A stretch of DNA of 64,000 nt, taken from positions 1,116,001 to 1,180,000 of the forward strand of contig JBAOIG010000003.1 in assembly GCA_037045155.1 (NCBI GenBank), read 5' to 3'. The DNA is from Thermomicrobiales bacterium. Lineage in GTDB: Bacteria > Chloroflexota > Chloroflexia > Thermomicrobiales > CFX8. A model generated the notes under the pieces. It saw nothing but the letters and a program-made list of their open reading frames with translations, ran no database searches and was not told where the DNA came from. Position numbers and translations under genes: made by a program. Positions 37,564 through 45,789 of the stretch are shown in pieces (position 1 is the stretch's first letter; every line of letters starts with the position of its first letter).

Positions 37564-39018
37564 TCAATCGTGCGCGACGACGGTGTCCCACGCCAGAGCG
37601 ACGAGGTAGCGGGTGATCGTGACGATCGTGTTGAGATCAATTGACTCGTTGATGTTGTGCGCGCCCGACTTGCTCGGGTCTGAATCCGGGTGGCCCGGCA
37701 TGAACCCGTATGCGACGTTGCCCAGGGGACGGACAAAGCGCGAGTCGGTAAAGCCGACGGTCAGTCCGGGCACGAACTCGACATCGTCGCGGCCAATCGC
37801 ATGCCGAGTAGCCGCCATCACGTGATCGGCCAGTTGGGAATCGTAAGTGGAAGCGTTGGAAATAGCCGTCTCGATGACCTCGACGCGAACACCGTCCAGG
37901 CCTGCCAGCAGCGATTCGATCTGCTGCTTGACGTAGGCTGCGCTCTGATGCGGCAGCGACCGGACGTCGCAGGTAATCAGGCAGTTCTCAGCGACCGAGT
38001 TCGACTTCACCCCTGCGTTGATCATCGTCGCGACGAGCGTCATCCGGCTGGCCGCGCGCAAGTAGGAGGCGAGGCTCGGGTTCGACTCGTCGATCTGAGC
38101 GAGGACCTGCTCCAGGTTCGCCGTCGTCACCGGCTCTCTGATGCCGGCCAGTGTCTCCAGGTTGCTGAAGGCAGCGTTGTCGACCGACACCTCTGGCTCG
38201 TAGCCCCGGATACGACGGGTGACTTCCTCGGCCTTGTAGATTGCGTTGTCCGCTTTCCATGGCTGCGAGGCGTGGAAACCGCGGCCGGTGACATGGATGT
38301 GGATCTCCATCCGGCCTTTTTCGCCAACGTTGATCGGGTAGATCAATCGACTCCCGGAGCGAATCGGCGCACCGCCACCCTCGTTGACGGCGAAATCAGC
38401 CTCCATCAGCTCAGGATAGTGCTGGGCCATCCAGCCGAACCCGTAGGCGCCACCGGATTCCTCGTCGGAGCAAACCCCCAGCACAAGCTCGCCATTGAAC
38501 CGCACGCCGGCCCGCTTGAGGATGATCATCGCCATTGTCTCGGCGGCGACGGTGGATTTCATGTCAGCCGCGCCGCGGCCCCAGAGCCGGCCCTCGTCGA
38601 TCTCGCCGCCGAAGGGCGGATGGGTCCACTGCGAGACGTCCTCGACCGGAACGACATCGATGTGGGACATCATCAGCAGGCGCGGACGCCCGCCCGGCTC
38701 GCCGATGCGGGCGACAATATTGCCGCGGTTCTCCCCGGGTGTGTAGATCGTCGAGTCAATTCCATCGCCTGCGAGCTTGTCACGCAGCAGCTCGGCGGCC
38801 GGCAGCTCGTTCCCTGTGCGAGTTGTCCCGCTGCCATCGAACGGCACAATCGCCTCTGGATACTCCTCGCCTTCGGCAGGCTTGCCAGTTGGCGGCCAGG
38901 GTGGCTCGGCATTGCGTCCGGTGTTGACACTCGCAACCTGGACGAGCTGTCGTGTCAGCTCGACTACCTCGTCACGAGCGTCGTCCACCATCTTCAGCAG
39001 GTCATCAAGCGTCGGCAT
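37564..39018 (-). CDS. M20 family metallopeptidase (ArgE/DapE-like)
   Basis: 484-residue zinc hydrolase of the ArgE/DapE/carboxypeptidase type. Zinc ligands: SHIDVVPVE, GRGAADMKS, the catalytic/bridging Glu pair in CSDEESGG, and a late GAHNINE. The dimerisation domain lies between. ATG 39018 was chosen because GGAGGGG lies about 9 nt upstream; in-frame ATGs at 39039 and 39048 are less well placed. Substrate (acyl-amino acid, dipeptide or carbamoyl compound) cannot be told from sequence. Confidence 0.9.
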   Translation of the reverse strand: MPTLDDLLKMVDDARDEVVELTRQLVQVASVNTGRNAEPPWPPTGKPAEGEEYPEAIVPFDGSGTTRTGNELPAAELLRDKLAGDGIDSTIYTPGENRGNIVARIGEPGGRPRLLMMSHIDVVPVEDVSQWTHPPFGGEIDEGRLWGRGAADMKSTVAAETMAMIILKRAGVRFNGELVLGVCSDEESGGAYGFGWMAQHYPELMEADFAVNEGGGAPIRSGSRLIYPINVGEKGRMEIHIHVTGRGFHASQPWKADNAIYKAEEVTRRIRGYEPEVSVDNAAFSNLETLAGIREPVTTANLEQVLAQIDESNPSLASYLRAASRMTLVATMINAGVKSNSVAENCLITCDVRSLPHQSAAYVKQQIESLLAGLDGVRVEVIETAISNASTYDSQLADHVMAATRHAIGRDDVEFVPGLTVGFTDSRFVRPLGNVAYGFMPGHPDSDPSKSGAHNINESIDLNTIVTITRYLVALAWDTVVAHD

Positions 39019-39141
39019 CTCTGGTTCCCCTCCCGGCATCCCCGGCACGGGCAGGCGCCCTGCCCCACGATCCGCCGCACTCTAGACGGGATCGCGATGG
39101 CACGCAAGCCTGCGGGACAGCGAGAAGAGTCCTTCACGCCG

Positions 39142-39846
39142 TTATTCAGGAGCGGTGAGGCTCTGCCGAACCTCGGCCTGATAGGCCGCCTCACTCCCGA
39201 TCCACACCTCGCCGTCGGCGTAGGCTTCCTTCTTCCAGATCGGGACGATCTCCTTGATCCGCTCGATACAGTAGGCGCAGGCTTCGAATCCCGCGCCCCG
39301 GTGGGCAGATGAGACGGCGATGACGACACTGGTTTCGCCGATAGCCAGCCGGCCGGTGCGATGCTCGACCGCGATCGCCAGCAACGGCCAGCGCTCGCGC
39401 ATCTCGCCGCAGATCACACCCAGCATCTTCTCGGCAGCCTCGGCATACGCCTCGTAATCCAGCCAGAGGACAGGCCGGCCGCGCGCGTTGTCGCGGACAA
39501 CCCCGGCAAACGTCACAATCGCACCCGCGCCAGCGTCGCTGACCCGAGACTCAAGTCTCCCCGCGTCGAGCTGCTCACTCGTGACGCGGACATGGTCATG
39601 GCTACCACCGGAGACGGGAGGGATGAAGGCGATCTCGTCGCCATCGGCCAGCACGTCGCCCCGCCCGACATACTCCTGATTTCGCATGACCATTGATGCG
39701 CGGAAGAGCGGCGCAATCTCGGGGTACTGACGCTCGACGTAGGCCAGCACATCGGCGACCGTGCTCCCCTCAGGCAGATCGGCCGATTGCTCGGACTCAC
39801 CAATTCGCTCGCGGACAATCGCGAAATATCGTAACGACACCTTCAT
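39142..39846 (-). CDS. MoaD-MoaE fusion (molybdopterin synthase)
   Basis: Both subunits of molybdopterin synthase in one 234-residue chain. Residues 1-81 are MoaD-like, with the ubiquitin-type ending IPPVSGG (Gly80-Gly81). Residues about 90-234 are MoaE-like (GAIVTFAGVVRD; AIEHRTG-type AVEHRTGRLAIGE; HRGAGFEAC; PIWKKE). ATG 39846 has GGAGG 9 nt upstream; the longer in-frame start at 39891 has none. In separate MoaD the C-terminal Gly becomes the thiocarboxylate; here it is internal, so cleavage after Gly81 would be needed, as described for mycobacterial MoaX. Serves cofactor supply for the formate dehydrogenase and other Mo enzymes. Confidence 0.92.
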   Translation of the reverse strand: MKVSLRYFAIVRERIGESEQSADLPEGSTVADVLAYVERQYPEIAPLFRASMVMRNQEYVGRGDVLADGDEIAFIPPVSGGSHDHVRVTSEQLDAGRLESRVSDAGAGAIVTFAGVVRDNARGRPVLWLDYEAYAEAAEKMLGVICGEMRERWPLLAIAVEHRTGRLAIGETSVVIAVSSAHRGAGFEACAYCIERIKEIVPIWKKEAYADGEVWIGSEAAYQAEVRQSLTAPE

Positions 39847-39900
39847 CAGAACTAACCTCCGAGCAACGGCGATCGGGCCAGCTGCATCCATCTCAGATGG

Positions 39901-39954
39901 TCAGGCGCCCACTACGCCGACCGTCAACAGCGCGGCGAGCCAGAAAAGGCTCAC
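39901..39954 (-). CDS. Possible 17-residue hydrophobic microprotein
   Basis: GTG 39954 overlaps the TGA of the BrkB-like gene (GTGA). It opens a 17-residue frame reading MSLFWLAALLTVGVVGA, essentially one short membrane helix. The position suggests translational coupling. The reading is too short for statistical support and could be chance. Confidence 0.2.
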   Translation of the reverse strand: MSLFWLAALLTVGVVGA

Positions 39955-40853
39955 GGGCCAGGCTCCTCATCGTGCTCATGGATGCCGGCCATCTCCCGGC
40001 TGAGCTCGGCCGCGAAGATAACGAGCGCGGCCGCCATATAGATGAATGCCATGAAAGAGATCAACCCGCCAAGCGCCCCATAGACGGCATCGTAGTTTGC
40101 GAACTTGGCGACGTACCAGCTGAATCCGATCTTCAATACTTCAAACCCGACGGCAGCCAGCAGCGCTCCTGGCCACAAGTGGCGTATGTTCAGCGAATGG
40201 CTCGGCACCCATCGGTAGGCCAGAAGGAAGACGGCGAATGAGAGCAACGCCGGCAGAAGGAAGAATGCCAGTGACCAGGCCGAGCTGGACCAGACGAAAT
40301 CGAAGCGCACGATCGACCTCGCGCGGATGAAGCTGAGCGTGATCGTCACGAGGGTCGAGGTCAGCAAGAGCAGCACCAGGACGATCATCGAGCCGAGATC
40401 AACAAGCCGGCTGGTGACAAGCGACCGTCGGGCTGGAGCGACGAATGCGCGATTCAGCGCCCGCCGGAGCGCGCCAAACATGCCACTCGCGGTCCAACCT
40501 GCCGCAACGATCGCGGTCAACGCAACGAGGCTACTCTCCGTGTTTGCGACGCTGGCAACCGCTTTCGCGACGGGCTCGTCCAGGTTAGCGTCTGCGGGCA
40601 ACATGCCGAGAATACGGTCCGTAACCGTCTGTTGGAGCACGGGATCGCGGATCAGAAAGCCGAGGACCGCCACCGCAAAGATGACGAACGGCACGATCGA
40701 AAGCAAGGTGTAGAACGTGATCGCGGCGGCATAGATCGTGCCGTCATGGTCGAGAAAGTCGTTAGCGGCACGGTAGATCAGATTGGACTTCACGATACTG
40801 GCAGCCCGGTCGTAGGTCGTTCGGGCTTGACGCAGAAGATCCTGTCTGCGCAT
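39951..40853 (-). CDS. YihY/BrkB-family inner membrane protein
   Basis: 300 residues with six predicted membrane segments. Family features: an N-terminal amphipathic region, AAAITFYTLLSIVPFVIFAVAV, the LLPADANLDEPVAKAV loop, GTASGMFG-type WTASGMFGALRRALNRAF, and the last pair around GALGGLISFMAFIYMAAALVIFAAEL. Sometimes annotated as ribonuclease BN in error; the true role is not established. Followed closely by the MoaD-MoaE gene on the same strand. Confidence 0.88.
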   Translation of the reverse strand: MRRQDLLRQARTTYDRAASIVKSNLIYRAANDFLDHDGTIYAAAITFYTLLSIVPFVIFAVAVLGFLIRDPVLQQTVTDRILGMLPADANLDEPVAKAVASVANTESSLVALTAIVAAGWTASGMFGALRRALNRAFVAPARRSLVTSRLVDLGSMIVLVLLLLTSTLVTITLSFIRARSIVRFDFVWSSSAWSLAFFLLPALLSFAVFLLAYRWVPSHSLNIRHLWPGALLAAVGFEVLKIGFSWYVAKFANYDAVYGALGGLISFMAFIYMAAALVIFAAELSREMAGIHEHDEEPGP

Positions 40854-40959
40854 TTCGGAATACTACTCCCTGAGCCTGGCGCCGACGCGGCCCGCACCGA
40901 CGATCCATCGCGACAATGGGCGAACTGCGCCCCGCCCTCGTATGTAAAGGATATCGCCC

Positions 40960-41241
40960 ATGTCCGACCAATCATTCGCGCTCGAAGGTGGATCTTCTCT
41001 GGCGGTAAGCGAATCCGTGGTCATGCTCTCCGATGGAGAGCGCCTCACGCACGTCGATTGTAGCCAGATCACCGGCGTCAGTCGTGGAGGCGCCGAGTTG
41101 ATCGTTACCCGTCGCGAAGAGGATCCACTCAGACTCCGCGCCGCCACGATCACTGACGCCCGCGCAATTGAGCAGGCCCTCGCGACATGTTGCGGGGTCA
41201 GCCCGCTTTATCGCAGACGGTGGAATCCGAATAGCGACTGA
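40960..41241 (+). CDS. Small hypothetical protein
   Basis: 93 residues, no family recognised. The pattern of short alternating strands (VVMLSDGERLTHVDCSQITG; ELIVTRREEDPLRLRAAT) followed by a helix is compatible with a small PH-like domain, but that is a guess. AAGGA lies about 10 nt upstream of the ATG. It runs convergently toward tRNA-Arg. Confidence 0.45.
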   Translation: MSDQSFALEGGSSLAVSESVVMLSDGERLTHVDCSQITGVSRGGAELIVTRREEDPLRLRAATITDARAIEQALATCCGVSPLYRRRWNPNSD

Positions 41242-41260
41242 ACAAGCGCAACCAGACCAG

Positions 41261-41333
41261 TGCCCCCGGCAGGACTCGAACCTGCGACATGCGGCTTAGA
41301 AGGCCGCCGTTCTATCCCCTGAACTACGAGGGC
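41261..41333 (-). tRNA. tRNA-Arg (anticodon UCU)
   Basis: 73-nt cloverleaf on the minus strand. Acceptor stem GCCCTCG/CGGGGGC with one T-G pair, D arm TAGTTCAGGGGATAGAA, anticodon loop CTTCTAA with TCT, and T arm GCAGGTTCGAGTCCTGC. CCA is not encoded. The TCT anticodon reads the rare AGA/AGG arginine codons. Confidence 0.95.
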
Positions 41334-41475
41334 GACGACGCACGCGGGGCCGGCCGACGAAACGCCACCGGGACATGATTCTATCCCAGTTGACCAGGGC
41401 GCTCCGCACGACTGGTGGAAATCGGCAACCCGGAGTCGAGTATGCTCGTGTGGTGATGGTCCGGATCCGCTCCGC

Positions 41476-42534
41476 ATGGAGATCACCCTCCAAATGATGT
41501 CGACAATGCGAAACCCACGGTTCTGGATCGGCATGCTCGTCAGCATCGTGGCGTTGGCTATCATCGCAAGCCGCGTAAACCGGCACGAGGTCGTCGAGGC
41601 TTTCCGCGACGCGAACTACTGGATGCTCATCCCGGCAGTAGCAATGTCGGTCGTCTCGCTTCTCCTACGTACCGCGCGCTGGCAAACACTATTCCACCCG
41701 CTGCGGCCTCCCGCAGGCCAACTGTTCGGCATCCAGATGGTTGGCTACACCGTGACCGCCGCTTTGCCACTACGGTTGGGCGATGTCGCGCGAGTCTATC
41801 TGGTCGGTCAGATGGATGGGATCAGCAAGGTTCGCGTGGCAGCAACCGTCATCATCGAGCGCGTGCTGGATGTCTCGACGATTATCATCATCCTGGCGGT
41901 ACTGATTCCCTTCGTTCCTGTGCCGAATGAAGCCCGGATCGCAATGACGGTCGGCATCGTCGCTATATCCGCCATCGGGCTGTCTATCGGTCTCAGCTGG
42001 ACACGCCGCGACGCACTCCTCGTTCTTCTGACACGCCGGACGAATGCGTCCAGCGGGCGTGTCTGGGCGCAAATCACACAACTATCCCGTTCGGCGATCG
42101 ATGGATTTGGGGTCCTCGGTAGCTTTCGAGCGGCTTCAGTAGCCATCGGCTATTCGGTCGTGACGTGGCTTGCTGAGGGGATCGCACTCTGGGCGATGCT
42201 TCGCGCGTTCGGCTTGCCGAGCACGCCGACGGCGGCGCTATTCCTGTTGACAATGTCGGCGTTATCGATGGTGATCCCGTCGTCCCCCGGCTTCGTCGGC
42301 ATCTACCACGCTGTGCTCGTGGAGTCGCTGGTGAGCGTCTACTACGCACCGCGCGGGCCGGCCGTATCGTTCGCGATCCTGACACATCTGGTTATGTTTG
42401 CTCCGCCGGTCATCTTCGGCGTCATCTATCTGATCAGAGAGAAAAGAATCTGGGACGAGCTGCTACGCTGGGGCCGAACCGGACGCGCGGACGATACTGG
42501 GCAGGAGCCGCCTGCCGCGCGACTACCCGGTTGA
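41476..42534 (+). CDS. Flippase-like integral membrane protein (UPF0104/AglD2-type)
   Basis: 352 residues with about eight membrane segments. Features of the lysylphosphatidylglycerol synthase TM/flippase-like family: LLLRTARWQTLF, ALPLRLGDVARVYLVG, VIIERVLDV, and ALSMVIPSSPGFVGIYHAVLV near the C-terminus. Related proteins are linked to membrane-lipid or lipid-linked sugar handling; the substrate here is unknown. Start may be one of the ATGs at 41476-41506. Overlaps the next convergent gene by 12 bp. Confidence 0.82.
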   Translation: MEITLQMMSTMRNPRFWIGMLVSIVALAIIASRVNRHEVVEAFRDANYWMLIPAVAMSVVSLLLRTARWQTLFHPLRPPAGQLFGIQMVGYTVTAALPLRLGDVARVYLVGQMDGISKVRVAATVIIERVLDVSTIIIILAVLIPFVPVPNEARIAMTVGIVAISAIGLSIGLSWTRRDALLVLLTRRTNASSGRVWAQITQLSRSAIDGFGVLGSFRAASVAIGYSVVTWLAEGIALWAMLRAFGLPSTPTAALFLLTMSALSMVIPSSPGFVGIYHAVLVESLVSVYYAPRGPAVSFAILTHLVMFAPPVIFGVIYLIREKRIWDELLRWGRTGRADDTGQEPPAARLPG

Positions 42535-42879
42535 TTCCTCGTCGACAGCCGGAGCAGTCTTGTTGCGCAACGACGCAGCGTAGTCAGCAAGATGACCCGA
42601 GAGCTGCTCGCCAAAGCCGGAGATCGTCACCATCGTGACCTTGGCCTTGCCGACGTTCGGCTGCACCAGGATCTCGGCGGTGACGCGCGGCAGCGAGCCC
42701 TCGCGACCACCCATGACGAACACCTGATTCGGCCGGCCGGTTCGCGCCGACCGGTAGCCGCGCTCGATGAAGAACGAGACAGCGCCATCAAGCACAGCGT
42801 CGGCCGGCTGGCGGGCAACTGCCTTGCGCTGGAACGTCGTCCGCGCCATCTCGGCCGATGCCAGCTCCCTGTCGGTCAT
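42523..42879 (-). CDS. Hypothetical protein
   Basis: 118 residues, not recognised. GAGGAG lies 7 nt before ATG 42879, and the composition is that of a soluble alpha/beta protein: an N-terminal helix (ADAVLDGAVSFFIERG), three or more strands (NQVFVMGG; RVTAEILVQPN; AKVTMVTISG) and a C-terminal helix. Codon usage looks like its neighbours. It lies 33 bp downstream of the UPF0173 hydrolase on the same strand, so co-transcription is likely. Confidence 0.55.
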   Translation of the reverse strand: MTDRELASAEMARTTFQRKAVARQPADAVLDGAVSFFIERGYRSARTGRPNQVFVMGGREGSLPRVTAEILVQPNVGKAKVTMVTISGFGEQLSGHLADYAASLRNKTAPAVDEESTG

Positions 42880-42911
42880 AGTGCGCTCCTCTGCATCTGG
42901 TGGCTCCGTGA

Positions 42912-43628
42912 TTACACCTCAACCTTCCATGACTCTCCCGGCGCGAGGATCACACACTTCACCTTCGTCTGCTCCTCGACCTTCGTCCGGAACTCCTCGG
43001 GATCCTGCCGAATCGGAGGGAAGGTATTGTAGTGACAGGGGATGACGACCTTCGGTCGGATGAACTTCACCGCCTTGACAGCGTCGTCCGGTCCCATCGT
43101 GAAGAAGTCGCCGATCGGCAGAACGGCAACATCGATGCCCTCGTCACCGACGAGTTGCATGTCCAGGAACAGCGCGGTATCCCCGGCGAAGTAGATCGTC
43201 TTGCCGCCGAACCGGACGATCAGGCCGCACGGTTGTCCCAACGGGCCACCCTCGGAATGCGTCGATGTGTGCCACGCCGGCGTGAGCTTGACGGTTCCAC
43301 CAGGAAACGCCGCCGTGCCGCCGTAATTCGGGGTAATCGTCTCGCACCCCTTGCCGGCAAGATACCCACTCAGCTCGACCTGCGCCACAACCGGACAGCC
43401 GGTCATGTCAGCCAGCTTGACGGTGTCGCCAACATGATCGTCATGGGCATGGGTCAGGAGGATTGCGTCCGGTCGGATGTCCTCCGCGCGCACCGTCGCC
43501 GCCGGGTTGCCGGTGATAAACGGGTCGATAGCGATGAGCTTGCCCTCGGACTCGACAGTGAATGCCGAATGCCCGATGAACCGCAACGTCACCTCAGGCG
43601 CTGGCTGATCCGGTTTGTCTGCTGTCAT
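42912..43628 (-). CDS. UPF0173-type metal-dependent hydrolase (metallo-beta-lactamase fold)
   Basis: 238 residues. Starts with the family-typical RFIGHSAFTVESEGKLIAIDPF; the zinc motif THAHDDHVGD follows at about residue 59, then AWHTSTHS, YFAGDTALF and the final IPCHYNTFP. No signal peptide. Substrate unknown; the same fold occurs in UlaG-like lactonases. AGAAGGGG lies about 7 nt upstream of ATG 43628. Confidence 0.88.
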   Translation of the reverse strand: MTADKPDQPAPEVTLRFIGHSAFTVESEGKLIAIDPFITGNPAATVRAEDIRPDAILLTHAHDDHVGDTVKLADMTGCPVVAQVELSGYLAGKGCETITPNYGGTAAFPGGTVKLTPAWHTSTHSEGGPLGQPCGLIVRFGGKTIYFAGDTALFLDMQLVGDEGIDVAVLPIGDFFTMGPDDAVKAVKFIRPKVVIPCHYNTFPPIRQDPEEFRTKVEEQTKVKCVILAPGESWKVEV

Positions 43629-43661
43629 GGCATACCCCTTCTCTTGTCTGAGAGAGCAACC

Positions 43662-45257
43662 TCATCGCTGGAATACGATTCGCCCGCCGGACATCGTCAG
43701 GTCGACCTGAACTTCGTGCAGCTCCTCCGGCGCGATCGCCTTCGGGTCGCGGTCGAGCACGATGATGTCGGCCAGCTTGCCCGGCGTCAGACTGCCCTTG
43801 ATCCCTTCTTCAAACGAGCCTCGCGCCCCATTGAGCGTGTACATCTCCAACGCCTCAGCAACGGATACGCCCTGCTCGGGGCCGACCTTGTCGCCATCCA
43901 GCGTCAGACGCGTTACCGCAGCACGGATGCCAACCCACGGATCGGCCGGTGTGACCGGCGCGTCGGACGAGCCGATCGTCAGGATGCCGCGGTCGATCCA
44001 GTCGCGCGCCGGATAGGCCAGCTCCAGCCACTGCCTCGAGAAGTTCCGGATATACGAGTCGCCGAGGTAGTGAATGAACGATGGTTGCGGGACGGCGACG
44101 AGCTTGAGCGCGACCATCCGGTCGAGCAGGTCCTCGCGCATCATCCCACAGTGCTCGATCCGCCAGCGAGCGTCCTCCTGCGGATGCGCGGCGAGCGCCT
44201 TCCCCATCGCGTCGACGATCATCTCGATCGCACGGTCGCCGATGGCGTGAGCACAGCACTGGAAGCCGACCGCAGCAGCGCGCATGAATCGGTCATCGAG
44301 CTCCGCCTGGGTATAGACCTGGATGCCGAAGTTGTCCGGCTGGTCGGGGTAGGGGATCGACATCGCCGCCGTGCGACCACCACCGGAGCCGTCCTGGAAC
44401 ACCTTGGCCGGCCCGATGCGCAGCCACTCGTCGCCGAAGCCGGTCTTGATGCCGAGCGCGGCGAGATCGTCGAGTGTGTCGTCGATCAACATCATCGTGT
44501 AGGTGCGAACGGGCAGCTCACCCGCGTTTCGCAGCTCCTGATAGGCCAACAGCTCTTCGGAGCGGCGGATGCTAGCATCGACCCACGAGGTGATGCCCAT
44601 CGAGAGGTACTTCTGGCCCGCGACAACGAGGTTGCGTTTGATTTCGTCCTTCGTCGGCTCAGCAATGAGATCCAGAACGAGCCGCTGTGCGGTCTCGCGC
44701 AGCACGCCGGTCGGCTCGCCGCTGCCGTCGTGGTCGATCTCGCCGCCTTGTGGATTCGGCGTGTCGCTGGTGATCCCTGCCAAACGCAATGCCGCACTGG
44801 AGGCGACGCCAATGTGGCCACAGGTGCGCGTCAGGTAGGCCGGCCGGTCGCCAACAACGGCATCGAGGTCGTGCCGCGTCGGGTGCCGCATCTCGGCGAC
44901 GCGTGTGTCGTCGTAGCCCCAGCCACGCACCCAGACGTTGGGCGCAGCGCTCGTTGCGGCCGCGCCGAAGCGCCCCATGATCTCGGCAATCGACGAGACC
45001 GACTGCGCGGTCGCATCCACCAACTGGAGATTCTCGCCGTAGGACGGCGGGTGGCAGTGGTTATCGTTCAACCCTGGCATCAGCACGCGCCCGCCGAGGT
45101 CGATGACCTTCGTGTTCGGCCCCGTCAGACCGGCGACGTCATCGGCGCTGCCGACAGCGAGGACGCGATCGCCGAGGATGGCGACCGCCTCCGCGCGCGG
45201 CATGGCGCGATCGACGGTGTAGACGATTCCGTTCGTGAAGATGACGTCTGCTGGCAT
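43662..45257 (-). CDS. YtcJ-like amidohydrolase family protein (copy 1)
   Basis: 531 residues, composite-domain amidohydrolase (amidohydrolase_3). The metal site HxH is in GLNDNHCHPP. Other family marks: RGWGYDDTRVAEMRHPTRHD, TRTCGHIGV, AIGDRAIEMIVDA, RIEHCGM and GSSDAPVTPADPW. Substrate unknown; imines, amides or carbamates are hydrolysed by relatives. The ATG at 45257 lies 7 bp inside a palindromic repeat element, whose edge (GGGGGGTGAGGG on the coding strand) provides the only visible RBS. Closely similar to the gene at 45790-47418. Confidence 0.88.
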   Translation of the reverse strand: MPADVIFTNGIVYTVDRAMPRAEAVAILGDRVLAVGSADDVAGLTGPNTKVIDLGGRVLMPGLNDNHCHPPSYGENLQLVDATAQSVSSIAEIMGRFGAAATSAAPNVWVRGWGYDDTRVAEMRHPTRHDLDAVVGDRPAYLTRTCGHIGVASSAALRLAGITSDTPNPQGGEIDHDGSGEPTGVLRETAQRLVLDLIAEPTKDEIKRNLVVAGQKYLSMGITSWVDASIRRSEELLAYQELRNAGELPVRTYTMMLIDDTLDDLAALGIKTGFGDEWLRIGPAKVFQDGSGGGRTAAMSIPYPDQPDNFGIQVYTQAELDDRFMRAAAVGFQCCAHAIGDRAIEMIVDAMGKALAAHPQEDARWRIEHCGMMREDLLDRMVALKLVAVPQPSFIHYLGDSYIRNFSRQWLELAYPARDWIDRGILTIGSSDAPVTPADPWVGIRAAVTRLTLDGDKVGPEQGVSVAEALEMYTLNGARGSFEEGIKGSLTPGKLADIIVLDRDPKAIAPEELHEVQVDLTMSGGRIVFQR

Positions 45258-45264
45258 TGGAGTT

Positions 45265-45308
45265 GGCCCTCACCCCCCTGCCCCCTCTCCCAACGTTGGG
45301 AGAGGGGG
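45265..45308. repeat. Palindromic repeat, copy A (end of DUF559 cassette)
   Basis: 44-bp unit: an outer arm ggccctcacccccctg followed by a perfect 28-bp palindrome at 45281-45308 centred on AACGTT. Copy B (45745-45788) is its inverted partner with a few substitutions. Copy C is at 63285. Confidence 0.9.
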
Positions 45309-45318
45309 TGTTATGTCG

Positions 45319-45720
45319 CTACGTCTGTGGCTCTCGCTTGCCGCCCCTGGATGCTGCAGTCAGGATGGCATCCAGGACGGCAGCGTGTTCGTGGATCACC
45401 GCATCGTTGCTGAAGCGTACGACGTGATAGCCGTAGTGTTCGATCTGTTCCGTACGAGTCGCGTCGTATTCTCGTTGGTCCTTATGGACCTCTCCATCTA
45501 CCTCAATGATCAGTCGGATTTCGGGACAGCAGAAGTCAACGATATACGGACCCAGTGGATGCTGGCGACGGAACTTCAGACCGGCGAGACGACGGGCGCG
45601 AAGACTCTCCCACAACAGCGCCTCGGCAGGCGTCATATGCTGCCGGAGCACACGCGCCATCCCGTCGCCCTCGCGACGCGTCCCGCGTATTCTGCCGCTC
45701 GTCGTCTCACGCCTGTCCAT
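45319..45720 (-). CDS. DUF559 (Vsr/restriction-endonuclease-fold) protein
   Basis: 133 residues. The C-terminal about 105 residues are a DUF559 domain: MTPAEALLWESLRARRL, GLKFRRQHPLGPYIVDFCC and IIEVDGEVHKDQREYD, with the nuclease-like D...ExD/H pattern of the Vsr-type endonuclease fold. Biochemical activity of the family is unproven. ATG 45720 has AGGAG about 12 nt upstream; ATG 45660 is an alternative. The gene is enclosed by inverted palindromic repeats, an arrangement I have seen with DUF559 genes elsewhere. Confidence 0.85.
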   Translation of the reverse strand: MDRRETTSGRIRGTRREGDGMARVLRQHMTPAEALLWESLRARRLAGLKFRRQHPLGPYIVDFCCPEIRLIIEVDGEVHKDQREYDATRTEQIEHYGYHVVRFSNDAVIHEHAAVLDAILTAASRGGKREPQT

Positions 45721-45744
45721 GCGTCGGACTGTCTCCTGCGTACT

Positions 45745-45788
45745 CCCCCTCTCCCAGCATTGGGAGAGGGGGTCGGGGGGTGAGGGCC
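45745..45788. repeat. Palindromic repeat, copy B (inverted relative to copy A)
   Basis: Palindrome ccccctctccca-gcat-tgggagaggggg (45745-45772) followed by the outer arm tcggggggtgagggcc (45773-45788). Reverse-complemented, it matches copy A apart from a few substitutions in the spacer and palindrome centre. It ends 1-2 bp before the stop codon of the downstream amidohydrolase. Confidence 0.9.
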
Positions 45789-45789
45789 T

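Larger units (their letters stand above)
45265..45788. mobile_element. Putative DUF559 cassette bounded by inverted palindromic repeats
   Basis: 524 bp consisting of one DUF559 gene between two inverted copies of a 44-bp repeat. It fills the space between two tandem amidohydrolase genes almost exactly: 7 bp from the start codon of one and 1-2 bp from the stop codon of the other. No transposase is present and no target-site duplication was identified. Mobility is an inference from the architecture; the repeats alone are seen directly. Confidence 0.5.

Noticed and set aside
37690..39312. 540-codon open frame antisense to the M20 peptidase
   Set aside because: Shadow of a gene with an intact catalytic site and good RBS.
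43032..45413. 793-codon open frame antisense to the amidohydrolase and UPF0173 genes
   Set aside because: Opposes two clear genes and has no family features.
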